Below are positions 35,035-46,341 of a stretch of 64,000 nt of DNA, one piece after another. This stretch comes from Xanthobacteraceae bacterium (GTDB lineage Bacteria > Pseudomonadota > Alphaproteobacteria > Rhizobiales > Xanthobacteraceae), in NCBI GenBank assembly GCA_019635635.1, contig JAHBZB010000002.1, positions 581,204-645,203 on the forward strand, in the 5' to 3' direction. Both the position numbers and the translations under genes were made by a program. The stretch's first letter is position 1, and every line of letters starts with the position of its first letter. The notes under the pieces are model-generated. The model was not told the DNA's origin. It was given only the letters and a program-made list of their open reading frames with translations, and searched no databases.

Positions 35035-35631
35035 ATGCGACTGAAAACGATCATTCTTGCCGCGCTCGCGGTGCTGATCCTGGCCCCGGGCGCGATGGCG
35101 CAGGACATGCGCGATCCGATCACGGGCCAGAGCATTTCGGGCAAAGGCTCGAATCCGAACTCAAAGCCGCCTCGTGGCTCCGGCCTTTTCGGATTGTTCG
35201 AGGGATCGACCTCGATCGACCCCAAATATGCGCCGGGCAGCATTGTCATCATCACGAAGCAGCGGAAGCTCTATTTCGTCACCGCGCCGGGAACCGCGAT
35301 CGAATACAATATCGGCGTCGGCCGCGCGGGCTTCACCTGGTCGGGCGTGCACAAGGTCACGAACAAGAAGGAATGGCCGACCTGGACGCCGCCAGCGCAG
35401 ATGCACGCGCGCCAGAAAGGTCTGCCGAAGCAGATGGCAGGCGGCGAGAACAATCCGCTCGGCGCGCGCGCGATCTATCTCGGCTCTACGCTCTACCGCA
35501 TCCACGGCTCGAACGATCCGGACTCGATCGGGCTTGCGGATTCTTCAGGCTGCTTCCGCATGCACAATTCGGATGTGATCGATCTTTATCCGCGTGTGGC
35601 GATCGGCGCGACGGTTTACGTCATCAACTGA
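35035..35631 (+). CDS. L,D-transpeptidase (YkuD family), secreted
   Basis: A 198-residue periplasmic enzyme with a signal peptide (MRLKTIILAALAVLILAPGAMA) and a YkuD catalytic domain from about residue 68. The active site is seen as RIHGSNDPDSIG and SSGCFRMHNSDV, with the nucleophilic Cys in SSGCFRM. These enzymes make 3-3 cross-links in peptidoglycan or attach lipoproteins or outer-membrane proteins to it. An AGGGGA site lies 5 bases before the ATG. It is monocistronic with a strong terminator. Confidence 0.93.
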   Translation: MRLKTIILAALAVLILAPGAMAQDMRDPITGQSISGKGSNPNSKPPRGSGLFGLFEGSTSIDPKYAPGSIVIITKQRKLYFVTAPGTAIEYNIGVGRAGFTWSGVHKVTNKKEWPTWTPPAQMHARQKGLPKQMAGGENNPLGARAIYLGSTLYRIHGSNDPDSIGLADSSGCFRMHNSDVIDLYPRVAIGATVYVIN

Positions 35632-35655
35632 CGCGTATCTTTCAGTTAGAATTCA

Positions 35656-35689
35656 GAAAGGCCGGTGCCTCTACCGGCCTTTCTTTTTT
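35656..35689. terminator. Bidirectional terminator between L,D-transpeptidase and membrane protein
   Basis: An 11-bp perfect stem (GAAAGGCCGGT at 35656-35666, ACCGGCCTTTC at 35673-35683) has a 6-base loop and a T6 tract on the plus strand. The minus side is weaker. Confidence 0.88.
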
Positions 35690-35694
35690 CGTCT

Positions 35695-36396
35695 TCAAGA
35701 CACCGGTGTAGAGAAAAAGCGCGGCATCAGCACTGTGACCGCGTAATAGAACCAGTGCAGCATGTAAGAGTAGCCGAGCCCGTTAGGCACGCGCAGAATA
35801 AGAACCGGGAAGATCGCCCCGAAAGCCGAGGCAAAGATCATAAAGCGAATGACGTAGCCTATCGGCAAGCCGCCAAATGCCAGCAGGACGTGGATCGCGC
35901 CGAACAATAGAGCGCAATACAAGGATATCCGGCGCAGTTCGAGCCGTTCGGCAGCGAGCGACAGCACCATGGCCAGAACTAGCAGTTGCTGGAACAGAAT
36001 ATCGACCGACTTCGGAAGAAAGTACCACTCGGTCGCAAGTACGACATCCGGAGCGGACCAAGATTGCGTCCAGTTGGCCGCGGGTAGCCGCGGCAATACA
36101 TACGCTGCAAACAGCGTGCAGCCGCCGAACGCGACGAGCCAGACAGCATAGGCCGCGATCCGGTTGTCGAAGCGAATCCAGTCTCGATAAAGATTCCAGA
36201 ACGTGATGATCGCAATGCCGATCCAGAAAATATAGTAGAGCGCAATCGCGACTGAACCGGCGTTGTAGCTCGATTTGACGCCGAGTTGCGGGAGGACGAA
36301 GTAGTAGCCGATATCGGAAGCGATCCAGATCGCGGCGATCAGAAGGAGTTTCCGCAGAATGCTTTCCTGCGAATATTTCGTTGCTTTCGTCGTCAT
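35695..36396 (-). CDS. Multi-pass membrane protein, hypothetical
   Basis: A 233-residue protein with about seven hydrophobic segments. It begins with a short basic cytoplasmic stretch (MTTKATKYSQESILRK). A GAIHVLLAFGG segment near residue 168 loosely recalls CPBP-type membrane proteases, but the essential EExxxR motif is absent, so I do not assign that family. G+C is somewhat lower (mid 50s) than in neighbouring genes, which may indicate later acquisition. It starts 48 bases after the DUF971 gene's stop on the same strand. Confidence 0.7.
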   Translation of the reverse strand: MTTKATKYSQESILRKLLLIAAIWIASDIGYYFVLPQLGVKSSYNAGSVAIALYYIFWIGIAIITFWNLYRDWIRFDNRIAAYAVWLVAFGGCTLFAAYVLPRLPAANWTQSWSAPDVVLATEWYFLPKSVDILFQQLLVLAMVLSLAAERLELRRISLYCALLFGAIHVLLAFGGLPIGYVIRFMIFASAFGAIFPVLILRVPNGLGYSYMLHWFYYAVTVLMPRFFSTPVS

Positions 36397-36444
36397 GATG
36401 CGAGCCGCACGGCTCGTCCGACCCGGCCGATCTCCGCGCCGTCG

Positions 36445-36825
36445 TCAGTGACGTGTCGCAGCATCGCGGGACAGTCCCTTGGCAGCCAATTCGTCGAGAT
36501 AGCGCCGGAAGCGGCTCTCCTGCTCGCGCCCAAGTTCGCGCAAGTACGACCAGGTGTAGATACCGGTCGAATGCAGGTCGTCGAACACGAGCCGTACGGC
36601 GTAATTGCCGACCGGGTGCACTTCCAGAATCATCACATTGCGCTTACCCGGCACGGTCTGGCGCTGGTCAGGACTGTGGCCCTGCACTTCGGCGCTCGGG
36701 CTTTCGACCCGCAGGTATTCGGCAGGCAACGTGAAACGGCTGCCGTCGTCGAACGCGACCTCGATCGCGCTGCGATTGCTCAAGACCCTGATCTCGATCG
36801 GCCAGGGAGCGTTGTCTTCCGCCAT
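36445..36825 (-). CDS. DUF971 (GBBH-like N-terminal domain) protein
   Basis: A 126-residue protein made of a single DUF971 domain, seen in WPIEIRVLSNRSAIEVAFDDGSRF at the start and VGNYAVRLVFDDLHSTGIYTW, LREL near residue 70-95. The same fold forms the N terminus of gamma-butyrobetaine hydroxylase. Free-standing DUF971 proteins are often linked to iron-sulfur assembly ATPases of the Mrp/ApbC type, and one such ATPase occurs elsewhere in this window (47.3 kb). It is divergent from moaA, a common arrangement in Hyphomicrobiales. The exact role is unknown. Confidence 0.85.
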   Translation of the reverse strand: MAEDNAPWPIEIRVLSNRSAIEVAFDDGSRFTLPAEYLRVESPSAEVQGHSPDQRQTVPGKRNVMILEVHPVGNYAVRLVFDDLHSTGIYTWSYLRELGREQESRFRRYLDELAAKGLSRDAATRH

Positions 36826-36978
36826 TTCGTCCTCCGGCCCGGAACCTAGCGACCCGCCCCGGCGTCGGACAAGCCATGCGGCGCCGCGGCTTTACCTGCC
36901 CGGCTTTCTTGGCCAAAGTCCCTATATATCGGCGGGAAGGCCCAAAAATGAGCGAAAATCCGCTAGAATAGACGCCAG

Positions 36979-38016
36979 ATGAACGACATTCGCCCGATTC
37001 CCGGAAGTTCCACGGCCTCCCCGGTCCTCGTCGATCCGTTCGGCCGGCAGATCAGCTATCTGCGCGTGTCGGTCACCGACCGCTGCGACTTCCGCTGCGT
37101 CTATTGCATGTCCGAGCACATGACCTTCCTGCCAAAGCCGGATTTGTTGACGCTTGAGGAACTCGACCGCATCTGCACCGCGTTCGTTACGCGGGGCGTC
37201 GAGAAGCTGCGCATCACCGGCGGCGAGCCGCTCGTGCGGCGTGACATCATGAACCTGTTCCGCTCGCTCTCGCGCCATCTCGACAGCGGCGCACTCTCGG
37301 AACTGACACTGACCACCAACGGCTCGCAACTCGCGCGTTTCGCGAAAGAGCTCGCCTCCTACGGCATCAAGCGCATCAACGTCTCGCTCGACACGCTCGA
37401 TCCCGCCAAGTTTAAGGCGCTCACCCGCTGGGGCGATCTTTCCAAGGTTCTCGCCGGCATCGACGCCGCGCAGGAAGCCGGGCTTCACGTCAAGATCAAT
37501 GCGGTTGCGCTCAAGGGCGACAACGAAGACGAAATTTCTTCGTTGATGGAATGGGCGCATGGCCGCGGCATGGACCTCGCGCTGATCGAAGTGATGCCGC
37601 TCGGCGATGTCGGCACCGAACGCGTCGATCAATATCTGCCGCTTTCGCTGGTCCGCGCACGGCTCGCAGAGACATATACGCTCGAAGATATCGACTTCCG
37701 CACCGGCGGGCCCGCGCGCTACGTCTCGGTGAAGGAAACCGGCGGCAGGCTCGGCTTTATCACGCCGCTGACGCATAATTTCTGCGAAGGCTGCAACCGC
37801 GTCCGTCTCACCTGCACCGGCACACTCTATATGTGTCTCGGCCAGGAGGACGCCGCCGACCTGCGCTCGCCGCTGCGCGCCTCGTCCTCGAACGAATTGC
37901 TTTATACGGCGATGGACAACGCGATCGCGCGCAAACCCAAGGGCCACGACTTTGTCATCGATCGCCGCACGAGCCAGCCCGCGGTCGGCCGTCACATGAG
38001 CCACACCGGCGGCTGA
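36979..38016 (+). CDS. moaA: GTP 3',8-cyclase
   Basis: A 345-residue radical-SAM enzyme that starts molybdenum-cofactor synthesis from GTP. The N-terminal 4Fe-4S motif CDFRCVYC (near 36-43) binds SAM, and the C-terminal cluster ligands are in [19 protein letters not shown] (near 269-287). [12 protein letters not shown] is also typical. The protein ends in the conserved Gly-Gly tail (SHTGG) required for activity. A GTG-started EamA gene follows after 23 bases. Confidence 0.97.
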   Translation: MNDIRPIPGSSTASPVLVDPFGRQISYLRVSVTDRCDFRCVYCMSEHMTFLPKPDLLTLEELDRICTAFVTRGVEKLRITGGEPLVRRDIMNLFRSLSRHLDSGALSELTLTTNGSQLARFAKELASYGIKRINVSLDTLDPAKFKALTRWGDLSKVLAGIDAAQEAGLHVKINAVALKGDNEDEISSLMEWAHGRGMDLALIEVMPLGDVGTERVDQYLPLSLVRARLAETYTLEDIDFRTGGPARYVSVKETGGRLGFITPLTHNFCEGCNRVRLTCTGTLYMCLGQEDAADLRSPLRASSSNELLYTAMDNAIARKPKGHDFVIDRRTSQPAVGRHMSHTGG

Positions 38017-38039
38017 GCCGGCTTTCAAAGTCTTCGCCA

Positions 38040-38990
38040 GTGAATTCCAAACCCGCTGCCGGAGCGCTCTCCGCAAATCTCAGCAGTATTTTCTATATGG
38101 TGCTGGCGCAGGCTTCGTTCGCGTCCAACGACATCAATACGAAAATCGCGGTGAAATATCTGCCGGTGCCGGAGATCGTCGCGATCCGGGGTGCCGCCGC
38201 ATTCCTGTTTGCGTTCGCGCTGGTCTGCTTCGTGCACGGCATCGGCGAAATCCGAAAGCTCGCAAACCGCAACCTGTTCTGGCGAAGCCTGTTCGAAGCC
38301 TCGGTCGGGCCGATGGTCGTCACCTGCTATGCCTTCCTGCCGCTCGCAACCGTGACGGCAATCGTACAGGTCGGGCCGTTCATGGGCATGATCGCCGGGA
38401 TTTATCTGTTTCGCGAATCCGTGGGCTGGCGGCGCTGGTGCGCGGCGCTCGTCGCCTTCGCGGGCGTACTTCTGATCATCAAACCCGGCGGCGAAACCTT
38501 CCAGCCGATCGCACTGATCGTGCTCCTGATCGCGGCCGCCGCCGTCGGAAGGGATATTCAATCGCGCAAGGTAGGCGGTGCAGCGCCTACGTTCGTGGTA
38601 CCGCTCGGCACCGCGATCATGAGCATGACGCTTGCCGCCGTTCTCACGCCGATCATGTTGCCGTTCGGCCTCAAGGTGTGGGGGCCGTGGCTTTGGCCGA
38701 ACCCGCCGGCGCTGGCGCTGTGCTGTCTCGCGGGGTTTTTCCTGGTGCTCGCCAACACGTTCGCGTTTCTCGCGTTTCGCACCGGCGACATGGCGGTGGT
38801 TTCGCCGTTCCGCTACTTCTACCTCTTCTTCGCGGTGATCGGCGGCGTTATTATTTTCTCCGAAATTCCAGACCGGCTTTCGTTCGTCGGCATGGGGCTT
38901 ATCGTCATCAGTGGAATTTATCTCCTGCATCGCGAGCGCCTGAATTCGAAACGCGCGCTTGCCGCAGCCAGTCCGCGGTCCGGCGAATGA
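38040..38990 (+). CDS. EamA/DMT-family transporter, first of a tandem pair
   Basis: A 316-residue drug/metabolite transporter with about ten membrane helices in two EamA repeats (about 18-150 and 160-300). The start is taken as GTG 38040 because the frame upstream runs through the moaA end and is not transporter-like; the first ATG in this part is 19 codons later and would shave the first helix. The substrate is unknown. Its stop overlaps the next EamA gene by 4 bases (ATGA), and the two proteins are clearly homologous along their length. Confidence 0.85.
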   Translation: MNSKPAAGALSANLSSIFYMVLAQASFASNDINTKIAVKYLPVPEIVAIRGAAAFLFAFALVCFVHGIGEIRKLANRNLFWRSLFEASVGPMVVTCYAFLPLATVTAIVQVGPFMGMIAGIYLFRESVGWRRWCAALVAFAGVLLIIKPGGETFQPIALIVLLIAAAAVGRDIQSRKVGGAAPTFVVPLGTAIMSMTLAAVLTPIMLPFGLKVWGPWLWPNPPALALCCLAGFFLVLANTFAFLAFRTGDMAVVSPFRYFYLFFAVIGGVIIFSEIPDRLSFVGMGLIVISGIYLLHRERLNSKRALAAASPRSGE

Positions 38991-39880
38991 GCGATCCTAG
39001 CGCTGCGAGCCGACGCGGCATGCTTTTCATGGTGCTGGCGATGGCACTGTTCGCGGCAAACGACGCCGGCACGAAATATGCCGTGAAGACGCTTCCGGTT
39101 TCCGAAGTGATGATCTGGCGCGGGGGGTTCGCGCTGATCTTCGTCGCGGCCATTCTTGTCTGGCGCGGCGAGTGGCGCGAAGCGCCGAAAGTTTTCGACT
39201 GGCAGGTTTCGCTCCGCGGTTTCGCAGAAGCCGGAAACGGCGTGCTTTTGATTTCCGCACTCGCGCTGATCCCGCTCGGCAACGTGATTACGATCATCCA
39301 ACTCGTGCCGTTCATCATGACGATTATCGGCGCGATGATGCTCGGCGAACGGGTCGGCTGGCGGCGCTGGATCGCGGTCGGAGCCGGGTTCCTCGGCGTG
39401 ATCTTCGTAGTCAAGCCCGTGACCGGCTCGTTCGATGCCGCCTCACTTTTTGCGCTCGCCGCGACCTTCACCATTCTCCTGCGCGACATGCTTGCGCGCT
39501 CGATCGGAACCCGTGTGCCCGCTTTCGTGGTGGCGCTGAGTTCGATCCTCGCCGGTATCGCCGTTGGCGCAGGCGGCCTGTTCTTCCAGACCTGGCAGAC
39601 ACCGAGCGCCGCCGCGCTGCTCGCTTGCCTCGCCTCAGGCATATGTCTTGTGCTCGCACAATTTTTCATCGTGCTTGCCTATCGCGGCACGGAACTGTCG
39701 GCGGTGGCGCCTTTCCGATACACCATCGTCGTTTTCGCGGTGATCTACGGCTTCGTATTTTTCAATGAAGTTCCCGATCTCTGGTCGTTGGCCGGTATGG
39801 GCTTGATGATCGGCGCCGGTCTCTACATGCTGCATCGCGAAGCGCGCCGCGCGCGGACCGCGACAACGCGCGGCAAATAA
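38987..39880 (+). CDS. EamA/DMT-family transporter, second of a tandem pair
   Basis: A 297-residue ten-helix EamA transporter. Shared blocks with the upstream copy include MVLAxAxFAxND, GERVGWRRW, VVKP and the C-terminal FAVIYGFVFFNEVPDLWSLAGMG with LHRE at the end. The pair may work separately or as a heterodimer, as known for some small multidrug transporters. It is translationally coupled to the first copy. The substrate is unknown. Confidence 0.87.
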   Translation: MSDPSAASRRGMLFMVLAMALFAANDAGTKYAVKTLPVSEVMIWRGGFALIFVAAILVWRGEWREAPKVFDWQVSLRGFAEAGNGVLLISALALIPLGNVITIIQLVPFIMTIIGAMMLGERVGWRRWIAVGAGFLGVIFVVKPVTGSFDAASLFALAATFTILLRDMLARSIGTRVPAFVVALSSILAGIAVGAGGLFFQTWQTPSAAALLACLASGICLVLAQFFIVLAYRGTELSAVAPFRYTIVVFAVIYGFVFFNEVPDLWSLAGMGLMIGAGLYMLHREARRARTATTRGK

Positions 39881-40098
39881 AGGCGCCGTAAAAGCCAGCA
39901 TTCCGTAGCGTCCGCAAAGTTTCAGACGCATCCATTTCAACCCGTGACGTATCGCCCTGCGGCTTGATCAGCGGGTTCAAATGTCTATGGTGCCCCGCAG
40001 GAAGGGATTGGACGGGCTTTCGCCGCCCCCGAACAGAGCAGGGACCGCCTGCCGGGGCTTCGACGCCCAAACCAATCGCAACGTCCGGGGGGACAAAA

Positions 40099-40686
40099 GT
40101 GCGCGCTCTACTCGCAATCAGCCGGGCGATTGACTACGTCAATATCCGGCTCGGAAAAGCCGTAGCTTGGCTTATCGTGGTCGCGATCACCGTTTCGACG
40201 GTCAACGCAATCATACGAAAGCTGCTCAATCAGTCCTCCAACGCCTGGCTCGAATTGCAGTGGTATCTGTTCGCCGCTGTTTTCATGTTCTGCGCCGCCT
40301 GGACGCTGATTTCGAACGAACACATCCGCATCGACATCGTGAACAACCAGTTTTCCAAGCGGGTGCGGAACTGGATCGACCTGATCGGTCATGTGTTCGC
40401 GCTGTTGCCGTTCTGCATCGTCATGATCTGGACATCGATCCCGTTCTTCCTGACTTCCTATAATCTCGGCGAGCGCTCGTTCGCCGCGGGCGGGTTGCCC
40501 CAATGGATCGCGAAGCTGATCGTTCCGGTCGCGTTCGTCATTCTCTTGATTCAATCCTTCTCGGAAATCATCAAGCGTGTCGCGATCATGCGCGGCGCGA
40601 TCCCCGATCCTTACGACGCGCCGCAGGTTCACGCCGCGGAAGCCGAAGCCGAACGGCTGCTTCAGGCTGCGAATACCAAATCCTAA
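40099..40686 (+). CDS. TRAP transporter small membrane subunit (DctQ type)
   Basis: A 195-residue protein with four hydrophobic helices (about 18-38, 52-70, 92-112, 135-155) matching DctQ, the small permease partner of TRAP systems. The start is GTG 40099 with GGGGGGA about 6 bases upstream; the open frame upstream is not DctQ-like. The family block LELQWYLFAAVFMFCAAWTL is typical of the mannitol/chloroaromatic (FcbT2-like) subgroup. DctM follows after 27 bases. Confidence 0.9.
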   Translation: MRALLAISRAIDYVNIRLGKAVAWLIVVAITVSTVNAIIRKLLNQSSNAWLELQWYLFAAVFMFCAAWTLISNEHIRIDIVNNQFSKRVRNWIDLIGHVFALLPFCIVMIWTSIPFFLTSYNLGERSFAAGGLPQWIAKLIVPVAFVILLIQSFSEIIKRVAIMRGAIPDPYDAPQVHAAEAEAERLLQAANTKS

Positions 40687-40713
40687 AAATCAGCGCGCGC
40701 GGAGCGAATTAAA

Positions 40714-42777
40714 ATGATCGCCTTTATAATTCACAACATGGCGCCGATCATGTTCGCGACTTTGGTCGTGTGCCTGCTGATCGGTTATCCCGCCGCCTTC
40801 ACCCTTGCCGCCGTCGGATTATTCTACGGCATCGTCGGCGTCGAACTCGGACTGTTCGCGCCGAACTTCCTGCAAGCGCTGCCCGAGCGCGTGTACGGCA
40901 CGATGAACAACGACACGCTGCTTGCGATCCCGTTCTTTACCTTCATGGGACTGATCCTCGAACGAAGCGGTATGGCGGAAGACCTGCTCGACACTATCGG
41001 CCAGGTGTTCGGTCCGATCCGCGGCGGCCTTGCTTACGCGGTGATTTTCGTCGGCGCGCTGCTCGCTGCGACTACCGGCGTCGTCGCCGCCTCGGTCATT
41101 TCCATGGGCCTGATCTCCCTGCCGATCATGCTGCGCTACGGCTACGACCGCCGGCTCGCCTCGGGCGTGATCGCGGCTTCCGGCACGCTCGCACAGATCA
41201 TTCCGCCGTCGCTGGTGCTGATCGTCATGGCCGACCAGCTCGGCCGCTCTGTCGGCGACATGTACGAAGGCGCGTTCGTTCCCGGCCTGATCCTTTCGGG
41301 CCTTTACGCCTCCTATGTCATGCTGGTCACGCTGATCTTCCCGAACCGGGCGCCCGGCCTGCCGCCGGAAGCGCAAACGCTCAAGGAAGACGGCCAGAAC
41401 CGCCCGCTCCGCACGATGACCAATTTCATCGGTGCTGCGGCCGCGGTCCCGCTCCTCACCTTCCTGCTCGTATCCGTAATCCTCGCCATTATCTTCATTC
41501 TGGTCGGCGGCATCGTCGGCAGCGGCAGCGACCTCGGTATTCCGCACGCCGTCAAGGAACATGGCATCGAAGCGCTCGCCGGAATCGTCGCGCTCTATGT
41601 GCTCTATCGCGGCGTTCGCTCCGGCAACTTCACGTCGCGTCCGCACGCGAACCTGGCTCTGCTCGTGCTGGTCAGTGGCGCACTCGGCTACTTCGTGATG
41701 ACGGAAACCACTTATAAAGGCGCTGATTTCGTCGTGCTCGCGATGTTCGTTGCGATCATCTTTGCGTTTCTCGTCTCGGTCGGCGACCGCTATCGCGGGC
41801 TTGCCGGCGTGATCGGCGCGGTCGCGGCGTTAGCCGCCACCGCCTATGGCTATCTGTATCATCCGTTTCCTGCCGCAACGGGGGCACTCGCGAATTTCGA
41901 GCCGCTGTTCCGGTTCGGGGTCGCAGCGGGAATCGGCGCCGTTGTGTTCTTCGCCATTTCGCTGGTGCTCGGTGCCGTGCCGCTGTTGCGCGAGCCCCTG
42001 CTCTCGGAAATGTCGCGGCAGGTAACTGCGGTCATGGTGCCCCCGCTCGCGCTGATCTTCCTCGTGCTCGGCACGATCTTCATCGGTCTTGCGACACCGA
42101 CCGAAGGCGGCGCGATGGGTGCCGCCGGCTCCGTGATCCTCGCAATCATGAAAGGCCGGCTGAACTTCTCGCTCGTCAAACAAGCGACGGAATCGACCGC
42201 GAAGCTTTCCGCATTCGTACTGTTCATTCTGGTCGGTGCGCGTGTGTTCTCGCTCACCTTCTATGGCGTCGATGGACACAAGTGGGTCGAAGAACTCCTC
42301 GTCTCGCTGCCGGGCGGCCAGGTCGGCTTCCTGCTGTTCGTGAACCTGATGGTGTTCGTGCTCGCGTTCTTCCTCGACTTCTTCGAGCTCGCCTTCATCG
42401 TCATTCCCCTCTTGGGGCCCGCCGCCGAGCGACTCGGCATCGACTTGATCTGGTTCGGCGTCATCCTCGGCGTCAACATGCAGACCTCGTTCATGCACCC
42501 GCCGTTCGGCTTCGCGCTGTTCTACCTGCGCTCGGTCGCGCCGAAGGAATCCTACGTCGACAAGCTAAGCGGCCAGGTTACGGCAGGTGTGACCACCGGC
42601 CAGATTTACTGGGGCGCGGTTCCTTTCGTCATCATCCAGTGCATCATGGTCGTGCTCGTGATCACCTTCCCGCAAATGGTGCTGCACTACAAGGGCGCCA
42701 ATACGGGAATGGATCCGAACAAGGTCAAGATCGAGATTCAGATTCCGGACGAGCCGCTCGGGCCGCCGAAGTTCTGA
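40714..42777 (+). CDS. TRAP transporter large membrane subunit (DctM type), oversized
   Basis: A 687-residue DctM-type permease that drives uptake with an ion gradient. The N-terminal half (about 1-238) and the part from about 427 on (PPLALIFLVLGTIFIGLATPTEGGAMGA) are standard DctM with its paired helices and hairpins. Between them lies an extra segment of about 185 residues with several additional hydrophobic helices, so the protein is far longer than the usual 425-450. A polar C-terminal tail follows the last helix. It ends at a strong bidirectional terminator opposite the first DctP gene. Confidence 0.92.
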   Translation: MIAFIIHNMAPIMFATLVVCLLIGYPAAFTLAAVGLFYGIVGVELGLFAPNFLQALPERVYGTMNNDTLLAIPFFTFMGLILERSGMAEDLLDTIGQVFGPIRGGLAYAVIFVGALLAATTGVVAASVISMGLISLPIMLRYGYDRRLASGVIAASGTLAQIIPPSLVLIVMADQLGRSVGDMYEGAFVPGLILSGLYASYVMLVTLIFPNRAPGLPPEAQTLKEDGQNRPLRTMTNFIGAAAAVPLLTFLLVSVILAIIFILVGGIVGSGSDLGIPHAVKEHGIEALAGIVALYVLYRGVRSGNFTSRPHANLALLVLVSGALGYFVMTETTYKGADFVVLAMFVAIIFAFLVSVGDRYRGLAGVIGAVAALAATAYGYLYHPFPAATGALANFEPLFRFGVAAGIGAVVFFAISLVLGAVPLLREPLLSEMSRQVTAVMVPPLALIFLVLGTIFIGLATPTEGGAMGAAGSVILAIMKGRLNFSLVKQATESTAKLSAFVLFILVGARVFSLTFYGVDGHKWVEELLVSLPGGQVGFLLFVNLMVFVLAFFLDFFELAFIVIPLLGPAAERLGIDLIWFGVILGVNMQTSFMHPPFGFALFYLRSVAPKESYVDKLSGQVTAGVTTGQIYWGAVPFVIIQCIMVVLVITFPQMVLHYKGANTGMDPNKVKIEIQIPDEPLGPPKF

Positions 42778-42791
42778 GACCGGCGCAAACA

Positions 42792-42830
42792 AAAAACCCC
42801 GGAGCTTTCGCTCCGGGGTTTTTCTTTTCG
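42792..42830. terminator. Bidirectional terminator between dctM and dctP
   Basis: A 14-bp perfect stem (42792-42805 with 42810-42823) has a TTTC loop, core ACCCCGGAGC, and A5/T5 ends. It can serve the plus-strand dctQM and the minus-strand dctP gene. Confidence 0.92.
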
Positions 42831-42841
42831 TGTATTCGAAC

Positions 42842-45371
<2,530 letters not shown>

Positions 45372-45405
45372 TCAAAAGCAGAGCAGGTTTTGTGCGTGCC
45401 GTTTG

Positions 45406-46248
45406 CTAACGCAGGTTCGCGGCCGCGATGCGCGCGTTTGACGCAGCGGCAAGGAACTTCCCGGTCTCGACCGGCGTACCGCGCTTGATCCCCGGATAGG
45501 CGCTGGACGCGAGATCGAGGGCCGCGCGGATCGCCTTCGCTGCGGCAGCGTTCGTCTTTTCCAGTTCGGGAAGAATTTTTGCCGCCTCCGTGCGCGCGGC
45601 GAGCGCAAAGCCGAGACCGTCGAGATAGGTCTCGAGCGTGGAGTTCTTCTTCCGCGTCAGGACATATTGCGCGGCGGCGCGGTCGACCAGATCGGCGACG
45701 ACCTGCGCCTTTACTGCGAGCGGCGAGAGCGCCGATTTCGGTCCCGCCTTTTCGGCAGTAGCGAGGGCCGCCTGCACCGCTTCCACGATTTTACGTACTT
45801 CCGACGCGGGAGCATTTTTGTTCGCGGTCGCAATCGCGGCTTCGATCTTCGCGCCGAGATCGTTCACGCCGCGCTTTTTGAAGACCTCTTCCATCTCAGC
45901 ATACACTTCGGCAAAGCCGTGCGCGAACATCTGCGTGCCGGCTGTCTTTTCGCCGGCTTCGTATGCGGCAAGTCCGGCATAGTAATGCGCGGCGATCACC
46001 TGCAGGGCGATGCCATACTTCACCGGGTCCTTATCGGCGGCGGCCGCATCGACGCCGCCCTCGCCACTTTCTCCGCTTTCGTTTTCGCCGCCCTCACCGC
46101 GGATCGCCTGCGCAACCACGATAGACTGCGTGGCGGGCGAACTTACCGAAGTCGAATTGAGCAAATCGAGGCGATCCGCCTGTGCTGCCGACGACACGCC
46201 GGCAACAACCGCGACCCCGACGCCAAGCCAGATTTTCGTGGTCTTCAT
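45406..46248 (-). CDS. Secreted helical protein with acidic Gly/Glu-rich segment, hypothetical
   Basis: A 280-residue exported protein. The start at 46248 (MKTTKIWLGVGVAVVAGVSSAAQA) follows an AGGAAACAGG region and gives a clear signal peptide. After about residue 48 comes a low-complexity acidic stretch (RGEGGENESGESGEGG, with later Ala/Asp), then a long helical domain with YGIALQVIAAHYYAGLAAYEAGEK and repeated Ala/Glu/Lys helices. The acidic stretch followed by a His/Tyr-rich helix might bind metal; this is speculation. It diverges from the PKHD hydroxylase gene. No family is recognised. Confidence 0.7.
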   Translation of the reverse strand: MKTTKIWLGVGVAVVAGVSSAAQADRLDLLNSTSVSSPATQSIVVAQAIRGEGGENESGESGEGGVDAAAADKDPVKYGIALQVIAAHYYAGLAAYEAGEKTAGTQMFAHGFAEVYAEMEEVFKKRGVNDLGAKIEAAIATANKNAPASEVRKIVEAVQAALATAEKAGPKSALSPLAVKAQVVADLVDRAAAQYVLTRKKNSTLETYLDGLGFALAARTEAAKILPELEKTNAAAAKAIRAALDLASSAYPGIKRGTPVETGKFLAAASNARIAAANLR

Positions 46249-46341
46249 GACCTGTTTCCTCGCGAGCGGATTTGCGCTCAACATAGTCCTGCGAAAGGCT
46301 CGTAGTCCACGACCCCTATCCGATTTGAACTGCTCCAAACA

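Noticed and set aside
35695-36396. CPBP-type membrane protease
   Set aside because: A GAIHVLL segment recalls the family, but the EExxxR motif is missing and helix order does not fit, so it is left as hypothetical.
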